Below are positions 25,275 to 33,323 of a stretch of DNA of 64,000 nucleotides, piece after piece. Under the pieces are notes generated by a model. It had not been told where the DNA came from. It searched no databases and worked only from the letters and a program-made list of their open reading frames with translations. The stretch's first letter is position 1, and every line of letters begins with the position of its first letter. Where the stretch lies: assembly GCA_965221035.1 (NCBI GenBank), contig OZ244860.1, positions 2,728,001-2,792,000 on the forward strand, given 5' to 3'. A program made the translations under genes and the position numbers. This stretch comes from UBA6522 sp965221035 (GTDB lineage Bacteria > Pseudomonadota > Gammaproteobacteria > Steroidobacterales > Rariloculaceae).

Positions 25275-28013
25275 CTACAGCAGGTTGCCGTCCACGTCCA
25301 TGAATTCCACACGCCCCAGGTTCAGCGCCCGCACGCTTTCCTCGATCTCCGCCAGGTCTCCGACAATGACCCAAACCAGTTGATCGGGGCGCAATGCGGC
25401 CCTTGCCGCGGCGTTGGAATCCTCGGCGGTTACGCCTTCCACCAGGTCCGCATAGTGATCCCAATAGTCGTCGGGCAATCCGAAGCGCACCAGTTCGGCG
25501 ATATCCCCCGCCACGGCGCGCGCGGTTTCCCAGCGCCCGGGCAGGGTCAGCGTATTGCGCCGGGCAAACGTGTCGATTTCGGCTCCATCCACCGGGCGTT
25601 GGTCTAGCAGTTCCCGAATTTCCCGGTCGAGCTCCGCCAGCGAGTCGGCGGTTCGATCGGTCTGCACGGGCGCGTAGACGATGAACGGCCGCTGGCTCAT
25701 GGTATCCACCAGCATGGACCGAACGCCGTAGGACCAGGCCTTGTCTTCGCGCAGGTTCATGTTGATGCGTGAAGTGAAGGATCCGCCGAAGGCTTCATTG
25801 GCCGCGCGCAGCGCCATCTCCCGCCCGTCGGACCGGCCAAAGACCAGTTGCCCGCCGAATATGATGCTTTGCGCGGAACCCGGGCGGTCCACCAGAACGA
25901 CCCGGGTCGCGTCCGGCAAGTCCACGGCGGGAATGTTTTTCTCGGGCACCTCGCCGGGCGACCATCCCTCGAACAGCGATTCGAGCAGGGGTGCGATTTC
26001 CTCGAGCGTCGTATCGCCCACCACGATCATGGTGGCGTTGTCGGGCTTGAACCAGGTGTCATGAAAGGCGACCAGGTCGTCTCGGGCGATGGCGCTGACC
26101 GATGCCTCGGTTCCCGACCCCGTCATGGGCAGCGCATAGGCATGGCCGTCGCCAAAGATCAGCCCCGGAAATATCCTCAGCGCCATGGAAACGGGCTCGG
26201 CCTTTTCACGCTGGATCTGCGAAAGTCGCAACCTTCGCTGCCGCTCGAGTTCTTCCTCGGAAAACGCCGGATTGAGAATCACGTCGCTGAAGATTTCCAG
26301 CGACTCGGCCAGGTTTTCCTTCAATGCCGACAGCGAGACGGAAGAGTGGTCCAGGTTGGAACCGGCGCGAAGCTGCGCGCCCAATTGAGCCAGTTCCTCG
26401 CTGATTTCCAGCGCGCCCCGGGTCGTGGTGCCCTGGTCAAGCAGCGACATGGCCAGCGCCGCGGTGCCCGGTGAACCGAATTGATCGGCCGAATAGCCGG
26501 CTTCGAGTTGAAGGCTGAAGTTGACCACCGGGACCGCGTTGCGTTGCGCGACGATCAGCCGCATTCCGTTGGCGAGCGTTGCGTGCTGGAGGGCAGGAAA
26601 TTCGGCGCCGGGGAAGGACTCCGGCATCGGCAGGGCGGAGCGGTCCGCGTCGCCCTCCGAAGCTGCCAGCCGATCATCATAGGGGTGAACCTCCAATATG
26701 AACGATCCCTTGTCGAGCCAGTCCCTGGCGACATCGCGCACGTCCTCGGGTCTGGCCGCTTCCAGCAGCGCGAGGGAATCCTTGTAGGCATCCGGCCGGC
26801 CGCCGAATACGGCGCTCTCGGCCAGGATCCCCGACTTGCCGGTGAAGCCGCCGACCCGCTCCACCCCGCGGACGAATCCGGACCGGGCCTGGGTGATCAC
26901 GCGTGACAGTTCCTTGTCCGTCGGGCCTTCTTCCAGGAAGCGCCGCAGCTCCTCGTCCAGCGCCGCTTCCACCGCCTTGAGGTCCTGCCCGGGCTGTGCC
27001 GTCGCCCAGACGATATACGCGCCGGAGATTTCTCCCTGAAAAACGAATCCGCCCGCATCGGTTGCGAGCTGGTCCTCGTATACGAGCCGCCGGTGGAGCC
27101 GGGAAGTCTGGCCCCCGGTCAGCACGCCGTTGGCGATCGAAAGCAGGTCCTGGTCGGCGCTGCCCCACTCGGGTATGGGCCAGGTCTTGTAGATGCGGGC
27201 CTGGCGGACGCGATCCTCCGTGATCATCCGCCTGTCGCCTTCAAGCGTCGGCACCCAGGCTTCCATGCGCGCCAGCGGCGGACCGGGCGGAATGGCGCCG
27301 AAGTGCCGCTGAACACTGTCGCGGGCGGTTTCCACATCCACATCGCCGGCCAGCACCAGGGTCGCGTTGTTGGGCCCGTAGTACGTTCTGAACCATTCGT
27401 GGACATCGTCCAGGCTGGCGGCATCCAGGTCCTCCATGGAGCCGATGACCGGCCACGAATACGGATGCCCTTCGGGAAAGACGTTCTCGGTGATGTGGTT
27501 GAAGACCTTGCCGTAGGGCTGGTTCTCTCCCTGGCGCTTCTCGTTCTGCACCACGCCCCGTTGTTCGTCCAGCTTCTCCTGGTTAATTGCGCCGAGCAGG
27601 TGCCCCATTCGGTCGGACTCCAGCCACAGCGCCAGGTCCAGCGCGCTGCTGGGCACGGTCTGGAAGTAATTGGTCCGGTCATTGTTGGTGGTGCCGTTGA
27701 TGCCAGTGACGCCCACCTGTTCCAGTGGCTCGAAATACTCGGCGTCGTGATTTTCGCTGCCGTTGAACATCAGGTGCTCGAACAGGTGCGCGAAACCGGT
27801 CTTGCCGGGGATCTCGTTTCTGGAACCCACGTGGTACCAGAGCGTGACGGCGACAATGGGCGCCTTGCGGTCTTCATGGACGATGACCCGCAGGCCGTTG
27901 TCGAGGCGGAATTCCTCATAGGGAATGTCGAACTCGGCGACGGTCTGGGCGTGAGCCCCGCCGGACAGGCCCAGTCCGGTTGCACAGCATAGAAGCATGA
28001 CGGATGGTCTCAT
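25275..28013 (-). CDS. M16-family zinc metallopeptidase (pitrilysin/insulinase-like), exported
   Basis: A 912-residue peptidase with a signal peptide (MRPSVMLLCCATGLGLSGG, cleavage near AHAQ). The N-terminal M16 domain has the inverted zinc motif HLFEH (near residue 75) and the distal Glu region VVQNEKRQGENQPYG. The second half (about 470-900) repeats the M16 fold without HxxEH and is the inactive partner domain. It probably degrades peptides in the periplasm or at the outer membrane. The ATG at 28013 fits the signal peptide. It is divergent from the proline iminopeptidase gene across 149 bp. Confidence 0.93.
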   Translation of the reverse strand: MRPSVMLLCCATGLGLSGGAHAQTVAEFDIPYEEFRLDNGLRVIVHEDRKAPIVAVTLWYHVGSRNEIPGKTGFAHLFEHLMFNGSENHDAEYFEPLEQVGVTGINGTTNNDRTNYFQTVPSSALDLALWLESDRMGHLLGAINQEKLDEQRGVVQNEKRQGENQPYGKVFNHITENVFPEGHPYSWPVIGSMEDLDAASLDDVHEWFRTYYGPNNATLVLAGDVDVETARDSVQRHFGAIPPGPPLARMEAWVPTLEGDRRMITEDRVRQARIYKTWPIPEWGSADQDLLSIANGVLTGGQTSRLHRRLVYEDQLATDAGGFVFQGEISGAYIVWATAQPGQDLKAVEAALDEELRRFLEEGPTDKELSRVITQARSGFVRGVERVGGFTGKSGILAESAVFGGRPDAYKDSLALLEAARPEDVRDVARDWLDKGSFILEVHPYDDRLAASEGDADRSALPMPESFPGAEFPALQHATLANGMRLIVAQRNAVPVVNFSLQLEAGYSADQFGSPGTAALAMSLLDQGTTTRGALEISEELAQLGAQLRAGSNLDHSSVSLSALKENLAESLEIFSDVILNPAFSEEELERQRRLRLSQIQREKAEPVSMALRIFPGLIFGDGHAYALPMTGSGTEASVSAIARDDLVAFHDTWFKPDNATMIVVGDTTLEEIAPLLESLFEGWSPGEVPEKNIPAVDLPDATRVVLVDRPGSAQSIIFGGQLVFGRSDGREMALRAANEAFGGSFTSRINMNLREDKAWSYGVRSMLVDTMSQRPFIVYAPVQTDRTADSLAELDREIRELLDQRPVDGAEIDTFARRNTLTLPGRWETARAVAGDIAELVRFGLPDDYWDHYADLVEGVTAEDSNAAARAALRPDQLVWVIVGDLAEIEESVRALNLGRVEFMDVDGNLL

Positions 28014-28162
28014 GATGGGATTCCCGGGAACGTGACGATAAACGCGGTATTATGTTGACCCTGCGGCGAAATCATAGTTCAGGCGACGGCGGCTCGGCCA
28101 GCCGGCAACTTTGGCGGACGGCTGTCGCGCACAAGAATCCACTCGATCAAGGCACGTTGAAC

Positions 28163-29122
28163 ATGCAGGCCAGGCGCGCCCTTTACCCGCCGCTGGAACC
28201 CTACGACCAGGGTTCGCTGTTCGTCGGCGGCGAACACAGGGTCTATTTCGAGCAATCCGGCAACCCGCAGGGCAAACCCGCCCTGTTCGTGCACGGCGGG
28301 CCCGGTGCGGGCGGCGATGTCGGAGCCCGCCGATTCTTCGATCCGGCCAGGTATCGGATCGTGGTATTCGACCAGCGCGGCGCCGGGCGCAGCCGACCGT
28401 TCGCGTCACTTGAGGACAATACGACCTGGCACCTGGTCTCCGACATGGAGGTGTTGCGCGGGCACCTGGGCATCGACCGGTGGCTGGTGTTCGGGGGCTC
28501 CTGGGGCAGCACGCTTTCGCTGGCCTACGCCCAGGCGCATCCGCAGGCAGTCAGCGAACTGGTGCTGCGGGGCATCTTCCTGCTTCGCCGCAAGGAGATC
28601 GACTGGTTTTATCAGTACGGCGCCAGTGAAATCCACCCGGCTCGGTGGGCGCGTTTTCTTGAGCCGATCCCCGTCGAGGAACGCGGCGACCTGCTGGGCG
28701 CCTACCATCGGCGTCTGACCGAAGGGGACCGGGAAACCCGGCTTGCGGCCGCCAGGGCGTGGTCCACCTGGGAGGGATCCACCAGTTTTCTGAGATCGGA
28801 TCCGAAGCGGACCAGGCAGTTCGGGTCACCGGATTTTGCGCTCTCCCTGGCAACAATCGAAGCTCACTACTTCGTCAACCGGGGGTTTCTTGCCAGCGAG
28901 GATCAGTTGCTGGACGGAGTGGACACCATTCGGGCAATTCCGGCGGTGATCGTCCAGGGCCGGTACGACGTGGTCTGTCCGATGACGACGGCATGGGAAC
29001 TGGCGTCGCATTGGCCGGAGGCCGACCTGCGGATCGTCGACGACGCCGGGCACTCCGCCTACGAACCCGGCATCACGCATGAACTGATCTCCGCCACCGA
29101 CGCTTTCGCGCCCCGCCAATGA
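28163..29122 (+). CDS. pip: Proline iminopeptidase
   Basis: A 319-residue alpha/beta hydrolase (peptidase family S33) that removes N-terminal proline from peptides. It begins LYPPLEPYDQGSL, typical of bacterial Pip. Motifs are the oxyanion-hole HGGPGAGG, DQRGAGRSRP, nucleophile GGSWGS, acid in GRYDVVCP and catalytic His in DAGHSAYEP. The ATG at 28163 gives the normal length; the upstream in-frame extension has no homology. The adjacent divergent M16 peptidase suggests a shared theme of peptide use. Confidence 0.95.
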   Translation: MQARRALYPPLEPYDQGSLFVGGEHRVYFEQSGNPQGKPALFVHGGPGAGGDVGARRFFDPARYRIVVFDQRGAGRSRPFASLEDNTTWHLVSDMEVLRGHLGIDRWLVFGGSWGSTLSLAYAQAHPQAVSELVLRGIFLLRRKEIDWFYQYGASEIHPARWARFLEPIPVEERGDLLGAYHRRLTEGDRETRLAAARAWSTWEGSTSFLRSDPKRTRQFGSPDFALSLATIEAHYFVNRGFLASEDQLLDGVDTIRAIPAVIVQGRYDVVCPMTTAWELASHWPEADLRIVDDAGHSAYEPGITHELISATDAFAPRQ

Positions 29123-29217
29123 TCTGCGGCCTGCGTGAATTACGCTTTCGCCGGAAACCGATGACCAGCGGCTCGCCCAAGGTACGCTTTCGCCCCTGGC
29201 GGTCCGCAAGGACAGAC

Positions 29218-29362
29218 TGGCGGCGCTCGCGGACAGCGCTTGTGAGCGTCGTGGGCGAGGAGCGTGCCACGGATGGCCAAGAGCGACGAGCCCCCGATTC
29301 CCGCCCCGCCAGGGATGGCGGGGCGGGATTAAGCTCACAAGCGCTGTCCGCGAGCGCCGCCA
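29218..29362. repeat. Nested palindromic element, copy 3
   Basis: Outer arms 29218-29247 and 29333-29362 are perfect 30-bp reverse complements (starting TGGCGGCGCTCGCGG and ending TTGTGAGC). The core has GAGCGTCGTG, the GCCACGGATGGCC loop and a 13-bp hairpin TCCCGCCCCGCC/GGCGGGGCGGGA around AGGGAT. The outermost arm sequence again differs from copies 1 and 2. It lies between pip and the dihydroorotase gene, both on the plus strand. Confidence 0.85.
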
Positions 29363-29412
29363 AACCACCACCATCGCGCCCCACCAAGTCGGCGCAAGAG
29401 GAGACCTGACGA

Positions 29413-30759
29413 ATGGGAGCCGGTTCCAGGAAGCTTCTGGCCAACGCCCGGCTGGTCAATGAAGGTGAAGTCAGCGAAGTCGATGTCCTGGTTGATGGTG
29501 ATCGGATCCGCAAGATCCAGCCCCGGATAACCGCTGACGCGGGATGGGAGGTGGTCGACCTGGACGGTCGCCACCTGTTGCCCGGGCTGATCGACGACCA
29601 GGTTCATTTTCGCGAGCCTGGCCTGACCCACAAGGGCTCGCTGGCCACCGAGTCGCGGGCGGCGGTCCGGGGCGGCGTGACCAGCGTGATGGAAATGCCC
29701 AATACGGCGCCGCCCACGACCGACCGGCAGGCCCTTGCGGAGAAGCACGCCCGGGCGCGTGGCCGATGTTTCGCCAATTACGCATTCTACCTGGGTGCGA
29801 CCAACGACAACCTGGAGGAAATTCGGCGCATCACGCGCCCGGAGGCGTGCGGGATCAAGGTCTTCATGGGCGCCTCCACCGGCAACATGCTGGTGGACGA
29901 TCCGACCGCTCTGGAAGGAATCTTCGCCGAAGCGCCGCTGCATGTGGTCACCCACTGCGAAGATACGCCGACCATCCTCGCCAACGAGGCCATTTACCGG
30001 CAGAAGTACGGCGAGTCCGTTCCCATGTCCGCCCATCCGCTGATTCGATCCGAGGAAGCGTGCTACCGCTCGTCTTCCCTTGCCGTGAGCCTGGCGAAGC
30101 GGCACGGTACCCGGCTGCACGTCTTGCACCTCACCACGGCCCGGGAACTGGAGCTCTTCGAGCCGGGTCCCCTGGCGGACAAGCGCATCACTGCCGAGGT
30201 CTGCGTTCATCACCTCTGGTTCGACGAGTCCCGTTATGCGGACCTGGGGGCCCGCATCAAGTGCAACCCGGCCATCAAGACTTCCGCTGACCGGGAGGGA
30301 CTCATGCGGGGGGTGCTTGATGGCCGCATCGACGTGATCGCGACCGACCACGCACCCCACACCCTGGAAGAGAAGTCCCGGCACTATTTCGAGGCACCGG
30401 CCGGGTTGCCATTGGTGCAGCATTCGCTGCAGATGCTCATGGAGCATCACCTTGCGGGCGAGCTTCCGTTGACCGCCATCCCGGAGAAGGCGGCACACAA
30501 TCCGGCGGTGCTCTTCGGCATTGCCGACAGGGGGTTTGTCAGGGAAGGCTATTATGCGGATCTGGTGGCGGTGGACCTCAACGCTGCCGAGGTGGTCACC
30601 GTCGAGGGGCTGGAATACAAGTGCGGCTGGTCGCCGCTGGAAGGACAGCGTTTCGGGTCAAGCATCCACTTGACCATGCTGAATGGCGAAATGGTCTATC
30701 GAAACGGTCGCGTGAAGGGTCGACCGCAGGGTCGCCAGCTGGAATTCCTGGAAGGGTAG
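29413..30759 (+). CDS. pyrC: Dihydroorotase
   Basis: A 448-residue amidohydrolase. The first metal motif is DDQVHFREPG (the usual DxHxHFREPG is changed to D-Q-V-H, so one of the two His ligands of the HxH pair is replaced by Gln). The carboxylated Lys lies in GIKVFMGASTG, further His ligands in VVTHCED and LHVLHLTT, and the catalytic Asp in IATDHAPHT. It cyclises carbamoyl aspartate in pyrimidine synthesis. The changed first His is seen in some bacterial type I-like members, so activity is likely but not certain. The ATG at 29413 has GAGGAG upstream. Confidence 0.88.
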   Translation: MGAGSRKLLANARLVNEGEVSEVDVLVDGDRIRKIQPRITADAGWEVVDLDGRHLLPGLIDDQVHFREPGLTHKGSLATESRAAVRGGVTSVMEMPNTAPPTTDRQALAEKHARARGRCFANYAFYLGATNDNLEEIRRITRPEACGIKVFMGASTGNMLVDDPTALEGIFAEAPLHVVTHCEDTPTILANEAIYRQKYGESVPMSAHPLIRSEEACYRSSSLAVSLAKRHGTRLHVLHLTTARELELFEPGPLADKRITAEVCVHHLWFDESRYADLGARIKCNPAIKTSADREGLMRGVLDGRIDVIATDHAPHTLEEKSRHYFEAPAGLPLVQHSLQMLMEHHLAGELPLTAIPEKAAHNPAVLFGIADRGFVREGYYADLVAVDLNAAEVVTVEGLEYKCGWSPLEGQRFGSSIHLTMLNGEMVYRNGRVKGRPQGRQLEFLEG

Positions 30760-30781
30760 TGGAACCGCTCGCGGGCAAGGG

Positions 30782-30849
30782 AAAAAAAGGGGACCCGATC
30801 GGTCGTCCGGTCAATCGCGACGACAATGCCGGGAATTCCACGGGTCCCC
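30782..30849 (-). terminator. Probable terminator of the small secreted-protein gene
   Basis: Read on the minus strand, CGGGGACCCG (30841-30850 side) pairs with CGGGTCCCC (30789-30797), enclosing a second stem GTCGTC/GACGAC, and is followed by seven T residues (30782-30788). A further 11-bp hairpin (GATCGGGCGGG, 30899-30909 with 30924-30934) lies between this and the gene end. The loop is larger than usual, hence moderate confidence. Confidence 0.55.
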
Positions 30850-30947
30850 GAGTGGCCTCCCGGCAACGCCCGCGATCGAATTGAAGTCGCGGGCAAGGGA
30901 TCGGGCGGGCTGGGAGGTGTTTACCCGCCCGATCGGATGCGGACGCG

Positions 30948-31256
30948 TCATCCGCGTGTACCCGGCGTGCCTAGCGAGGTGCCGCAAATGGACTGCGTCA
31001 GGCGGGCCTTTGCGGTTTCCCGGTACCGGGTGTGTACGGTTCTGGCGAAAGCCGCCATCTCGGCTTCAAAGCGGGCCTTGTGCGCGCGGTACGCGGCTGC
31101 CTCGTGGGCCCCGTTGACCGTGACTTCCGCGATGACCGGGGTCGACTCGCGGATATCCTCAACGATCATTGACGGCTCGCGCGCCAGGGCCGCATCGACA
31201 CCGGTCCCGAACACGGCCAGCATCAACGCGGGCAAGTGCAGGATTCGAGTGTTCAT
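30948..31256 (-). CDS. Small secreted protein of unknown family under a sigma-54-type promoter
   Basis: A 102-residue protein with a signal peptide (MNTRILHLPALMLAVFGTG, cleavage near ALAREP). The mature part (about 75 residues) is mainly helical and basic (HEAAAYRAHKARFEAEMAAFARTV, RYRETAKARLTQSIC) with a single Cys near the end. No family is recognised. ATG 31256 was chosen over ATG 31262 because GAGGAG lies six bases before it. A near-consensus sigma-54 promoter (31299-31314) and repeated operator-like sites lie upstream, and the divergent neighbour encodes a sigma-54 activator, so it is probably that activator's target. Confidence 0.7.
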   Translation of the reverse strand: MNTRILHLPALMLAVFGTGVDAALAREPSMIVEDIRESTPVIAEVTVNGAHEAAAYRAHKARFEAEMAAFARTVHTRYRETAKARLTQSICGTSLGTPGTRG

Positions 31257-31298
31257 GACCATCTCCTCAAGTTGAGTGTTAACCTTCCGTACTGGTTA

Positions 31299-31314
31299 TG
31301 CACAACGCGTGCCA
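31299..31314 (-). promoter_or_regulatory. Sigma-54 (-24/-12) promoter
   Basis: The minus strand reads TGGCACGCGTTGTGCA, matching the consensus TGGCACG-N4-TTGCA at every fixed position but one (G for the first T of TTGC). The GG and GC elements have the required spacing. Transcription would start near 31288, giving a leader of about 32 bases that includes the GAGGAG site of the small secreted-protein gene. Confidence 0.75.
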
Positions 31315-31325
31315 ACTGATGAATG

Positions 31326-31423
31326 ACGGAATATCGGAGGGTTGGCGACGCAGGAAATCACGGATATCCGATATATCTCGAAAAACCGTGGAAATGAATC
31401 ACGGAATTCCGTAATATCCGTGA
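31326..31423. promoter_or_regulatory. Repeated operator/upstream activating sites ACGGAWWTCCGT
   Basis: Three related 12-bp sites occur: ACGGAATATCGG (31326-31337), ACGGATATCCGA (31360-31371) and the perfect palindrome ACGGAATTCCGT (31401-31412). A half-site ATATCCGTGA (31414-31423) makes 31399-31423 a larger inverted repeat (TCACGGA...TCCGTGA). The sites fall about 40-135 bp upstream of the sigma-54 start point, the range for enhancer binding. The last ends two bases before the activator ATG, so binding would also be expected to repress the activator's own gene. Confidence 0.7.
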
Positions 31424-31424
31424 C

Positions 31425-33215
31425 ATGGAACCCGACTTCAGACAGTTGTTCCGCATGAGTCCGGTGTTGATGGTGGCCCTCAATCAGGACGGCTATATCC
31501 TGGACGCCAGCGACGCATGGTTGCGCCGCTTCGGATACACGCGGGATGAAATCCACAACCTGCGCGCACGGGAGCTCTCGAGCGGCGCGGTGGGCCGGCG
31601 CATCGAGAACGACTACCTGCCGTTGTTGCGCCGGACCGGGCGCCTGGACAACGTGCCGGTGGATCTGCGGTCGCGCTCGGGAGAGGTGGTCGAGTGTCTG
31701 GCCAATGTGGCCACCAACGGCGAGGGCCGGACCGTCGTGGTCTACTCCGAAGTGGACGAGGCGTCCCGGATCGAAGCGCAATACCTTGAATTGTACCGAG
31801 ATACGCCGGCGATGATGCACACCGTCGACCGCAACGGGCACATCGTGCATGCCAGTGATCGATGGTTGTCCAAGATGGGTTATCGGCGCAGGGAAGTGCT
31901 GGGCAGGAATATCACCGATTTCATGGCCGAAGACAGCAAGCTGGAACGCGACGAGGTGATCGACACCATCGCCCAGGGGGATCTGGACAACCAGCCGCGC
32001 AACTATCTGACCCGATCAGGCGCAGTCATCGAGGCACTGGTGTCGTCGCGGGCAGACCGGGGCGCCGATGGCCGCGTGCGGCGCATGCATGTCGCCATGA
32101 AGGACGTCACCGAACGCAATCGCGCAGAGCGTCGGCTGCGGGCCGCTTTCGAGGACAACGCCAGGTTGCGCGAGGAGTTGGAGCGGGAGCGCGACTACCT
32201 CAGGGAGGAGGTCCAGGTGTCGATGAATTTCGGACGCATCATCGGCGAGAGTCCGGCGCTGAAGAAGATGCTCGCGCGTGTCGAGGCCGTGGCGCAGACG
32301 TCCTCGAGCGTCCTGATCCAGGGGGAATCGGGCACCGGCAAGGAACTTGTGGCCCATGTCATCCACACCCGCAGTTCGCGAAGTGACGCGCCCCTGGTGA
32401 AGGTCAACTGCGCGTCCGTACCCAGTGAACTGTTCGAGAGCGAATTCTTCGGCCACGTCAAAGGCGCCTTTACCGGGGCGCACCGAGACCGCATCGGCCG
32501 CTTCCAGCTCGCGGACGGCGGCACGTTGTTCCTGGACGAAATCGGCGAGATCCCGCTCGACCTGCAAGGCAAGCTGCTGCGCGTGCTCCAGGAAGGCGAG
32601 TTCGAACAGGTGGGCAGCGACCGCACGCGCTCGGTGAACGTGCGCATGGTGGCAGCGACGAATCGGGACCTCGACAAGGCCGTCGAAGACGGTTCGTTTC
32701 GCGAGGACCTCTACTACCGTCTTTGCGTATTTCCGATTGACGTGCCGCCCCTGAGGGGCCGGGGCGACGATGTCATCCAGCTTGCCAGTCATTTTCTCGA
32801 AAAGATCTGCCAGGGATTCGGGCGCCGACCGTTAACGCTCGGACACCAGCACATTGATCTGATCAGAAACTACGAGTGGCCCGGCAACGTTCGTGAACTC
32901 AAGAACGTCATCGAGCGCGCGGTGATTCTTTCAGCGGGCAAGCGGCTGCGTCTGGACCTGGCCATGGCGGACATCCCCAAACCGGTGTCGGTTTCGGCGC
33001 CCGTCTCCCGGGAACCCGATGGTATCGGCCAGCCGGCGCTCATGAACGAAACGGAATTGCTGGAGCTGCACAAGAACAACCTGTTGACCGCGCTGCGGAC
33101 GACGGCATGGCGCGTATCGGGTCCGCGGGGGGCAGCGGCCCTGGTAGGCCTGAAGCCCTCCACGTTCACCGACCGGATGAAAAAGTTCGGTATCGAACGA
33201 CCGCGACCCGTCTGA
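31425..33215 (+). CDS. PAS-PAS sigma-54-dependent transcriptional activator (bEBP)
   Basis: A 596-residue regulator. Two N-terminal PAS domains (about 5-120 and 120-235) are followed by a short coiled coil (240-275, RLREELERERDYLREEV) and an AAA+ domain. That domain has Walker A GESGTGKE (about 300), the sigma-54 contact loop GAFTGA (about 346), Walker B GGTLFLDEIGE and the arginine-finger region FREDLYYRLCVFP. The C-terminus is a Fis-type helix-turn-helix (about 555-590, GPRGAAALVGLKPSTFTDRMKKFGI). It has no receiver domain, so the signal is probably sensed by the PAS domains (ligand, redox or haem). Divergent from the small secreted-protein gene and bordered by its likely operators. Confidence 0.93.
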   Translation: MEPDFRQLFRMSPVLMVALNQDGYILDASDAWLRRFGYTRDEIHNLRARELSSGAVGRRIENDYLPLLRRTGRLDNVPVDLRSRSGEVVECLANVATNGEGRTVVVYSEVDEASRIEAQYLELYRDTPAMMHTVDRNGHIVHASDRWLSKMGYRRREVLGRNITDFMAEDSKLERDEVIDTIAQGDLDNQPRNYLTRSGAVIEALVSSRADRGADGRVRRMHVAMKDVTERNRAERRLRAAFEDNARLREELERERDYLREEVQVSMNFGRIIGESPALKKMLARVEAVAQTSSSVLIQGESGTGKELVAHVIHTRSSRSDAPLVKVNCASVPSELFESEFFGHVKGAFTGAHRDRIGRFQLADGGTLFLDEIGEIPLDLQGKLLRVLQEGEFEQVGSDRTRSVNVRMVAATNRDLDKAVEDGSFREDLYYRLCVFPIDVPPLRGRGDDVIQLASHFLEKICQGFGRRPLTLGHQHIDLIRNYEWPGNVRELKNVIERAVILSAGKRLRLDLAMADIPKPVSVSAPVSREPDGIGQPALMNETELLELHKNNLLTALRTTAWRVSGPRGAAALVGLKPSTFTDRMKKFGIERPRPV

Positions 33216-33233
33216 GCGATTGGAACTGCAGGG

Positions 33234-33295
33234 TGAGGCACTACACGTTGAGGCCTTGCACGGTGTGGTGCTGCACGGTGAGGCACTTTGCACGG
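33234..33295. repeat. Four imperfect 15-bp tandem repeats
   Basis: Units at 33234-33248, 33249-33263, 33264-33278 and 33279-33295 resemble TGAGGCCTTGCACGG. They lie between the end of the sigma-54 activator gene and the PBP4-type gene, about 30 bp before its ATG. They could be protein-binding sites or a slippage product. Confidence 0.5.
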
Positions 33296-33323
33296 ACAGG
33301 GTACTGGGGCAGAATGACGGACC

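Noticed and set aside
14590..29362. Reading the three palindromic copies as a CRISPR array
   Set aside because: They are kilobases apart, single copies, not direct repeats with spacers, and no cas gene is present.
28826..29374. A 182-codon minus-strand frame through palindromic copy 3
   Set aside because: Part lies opposite pip and the rest translates the repeat hairpins; no ribosome site or conserved motif.
33234..33295. Sigma-54 promoter within the 15-bp repeats before dacB
   Set aside because: GGCAC and TTG elements occur but with wrong spacing for -24/-12.
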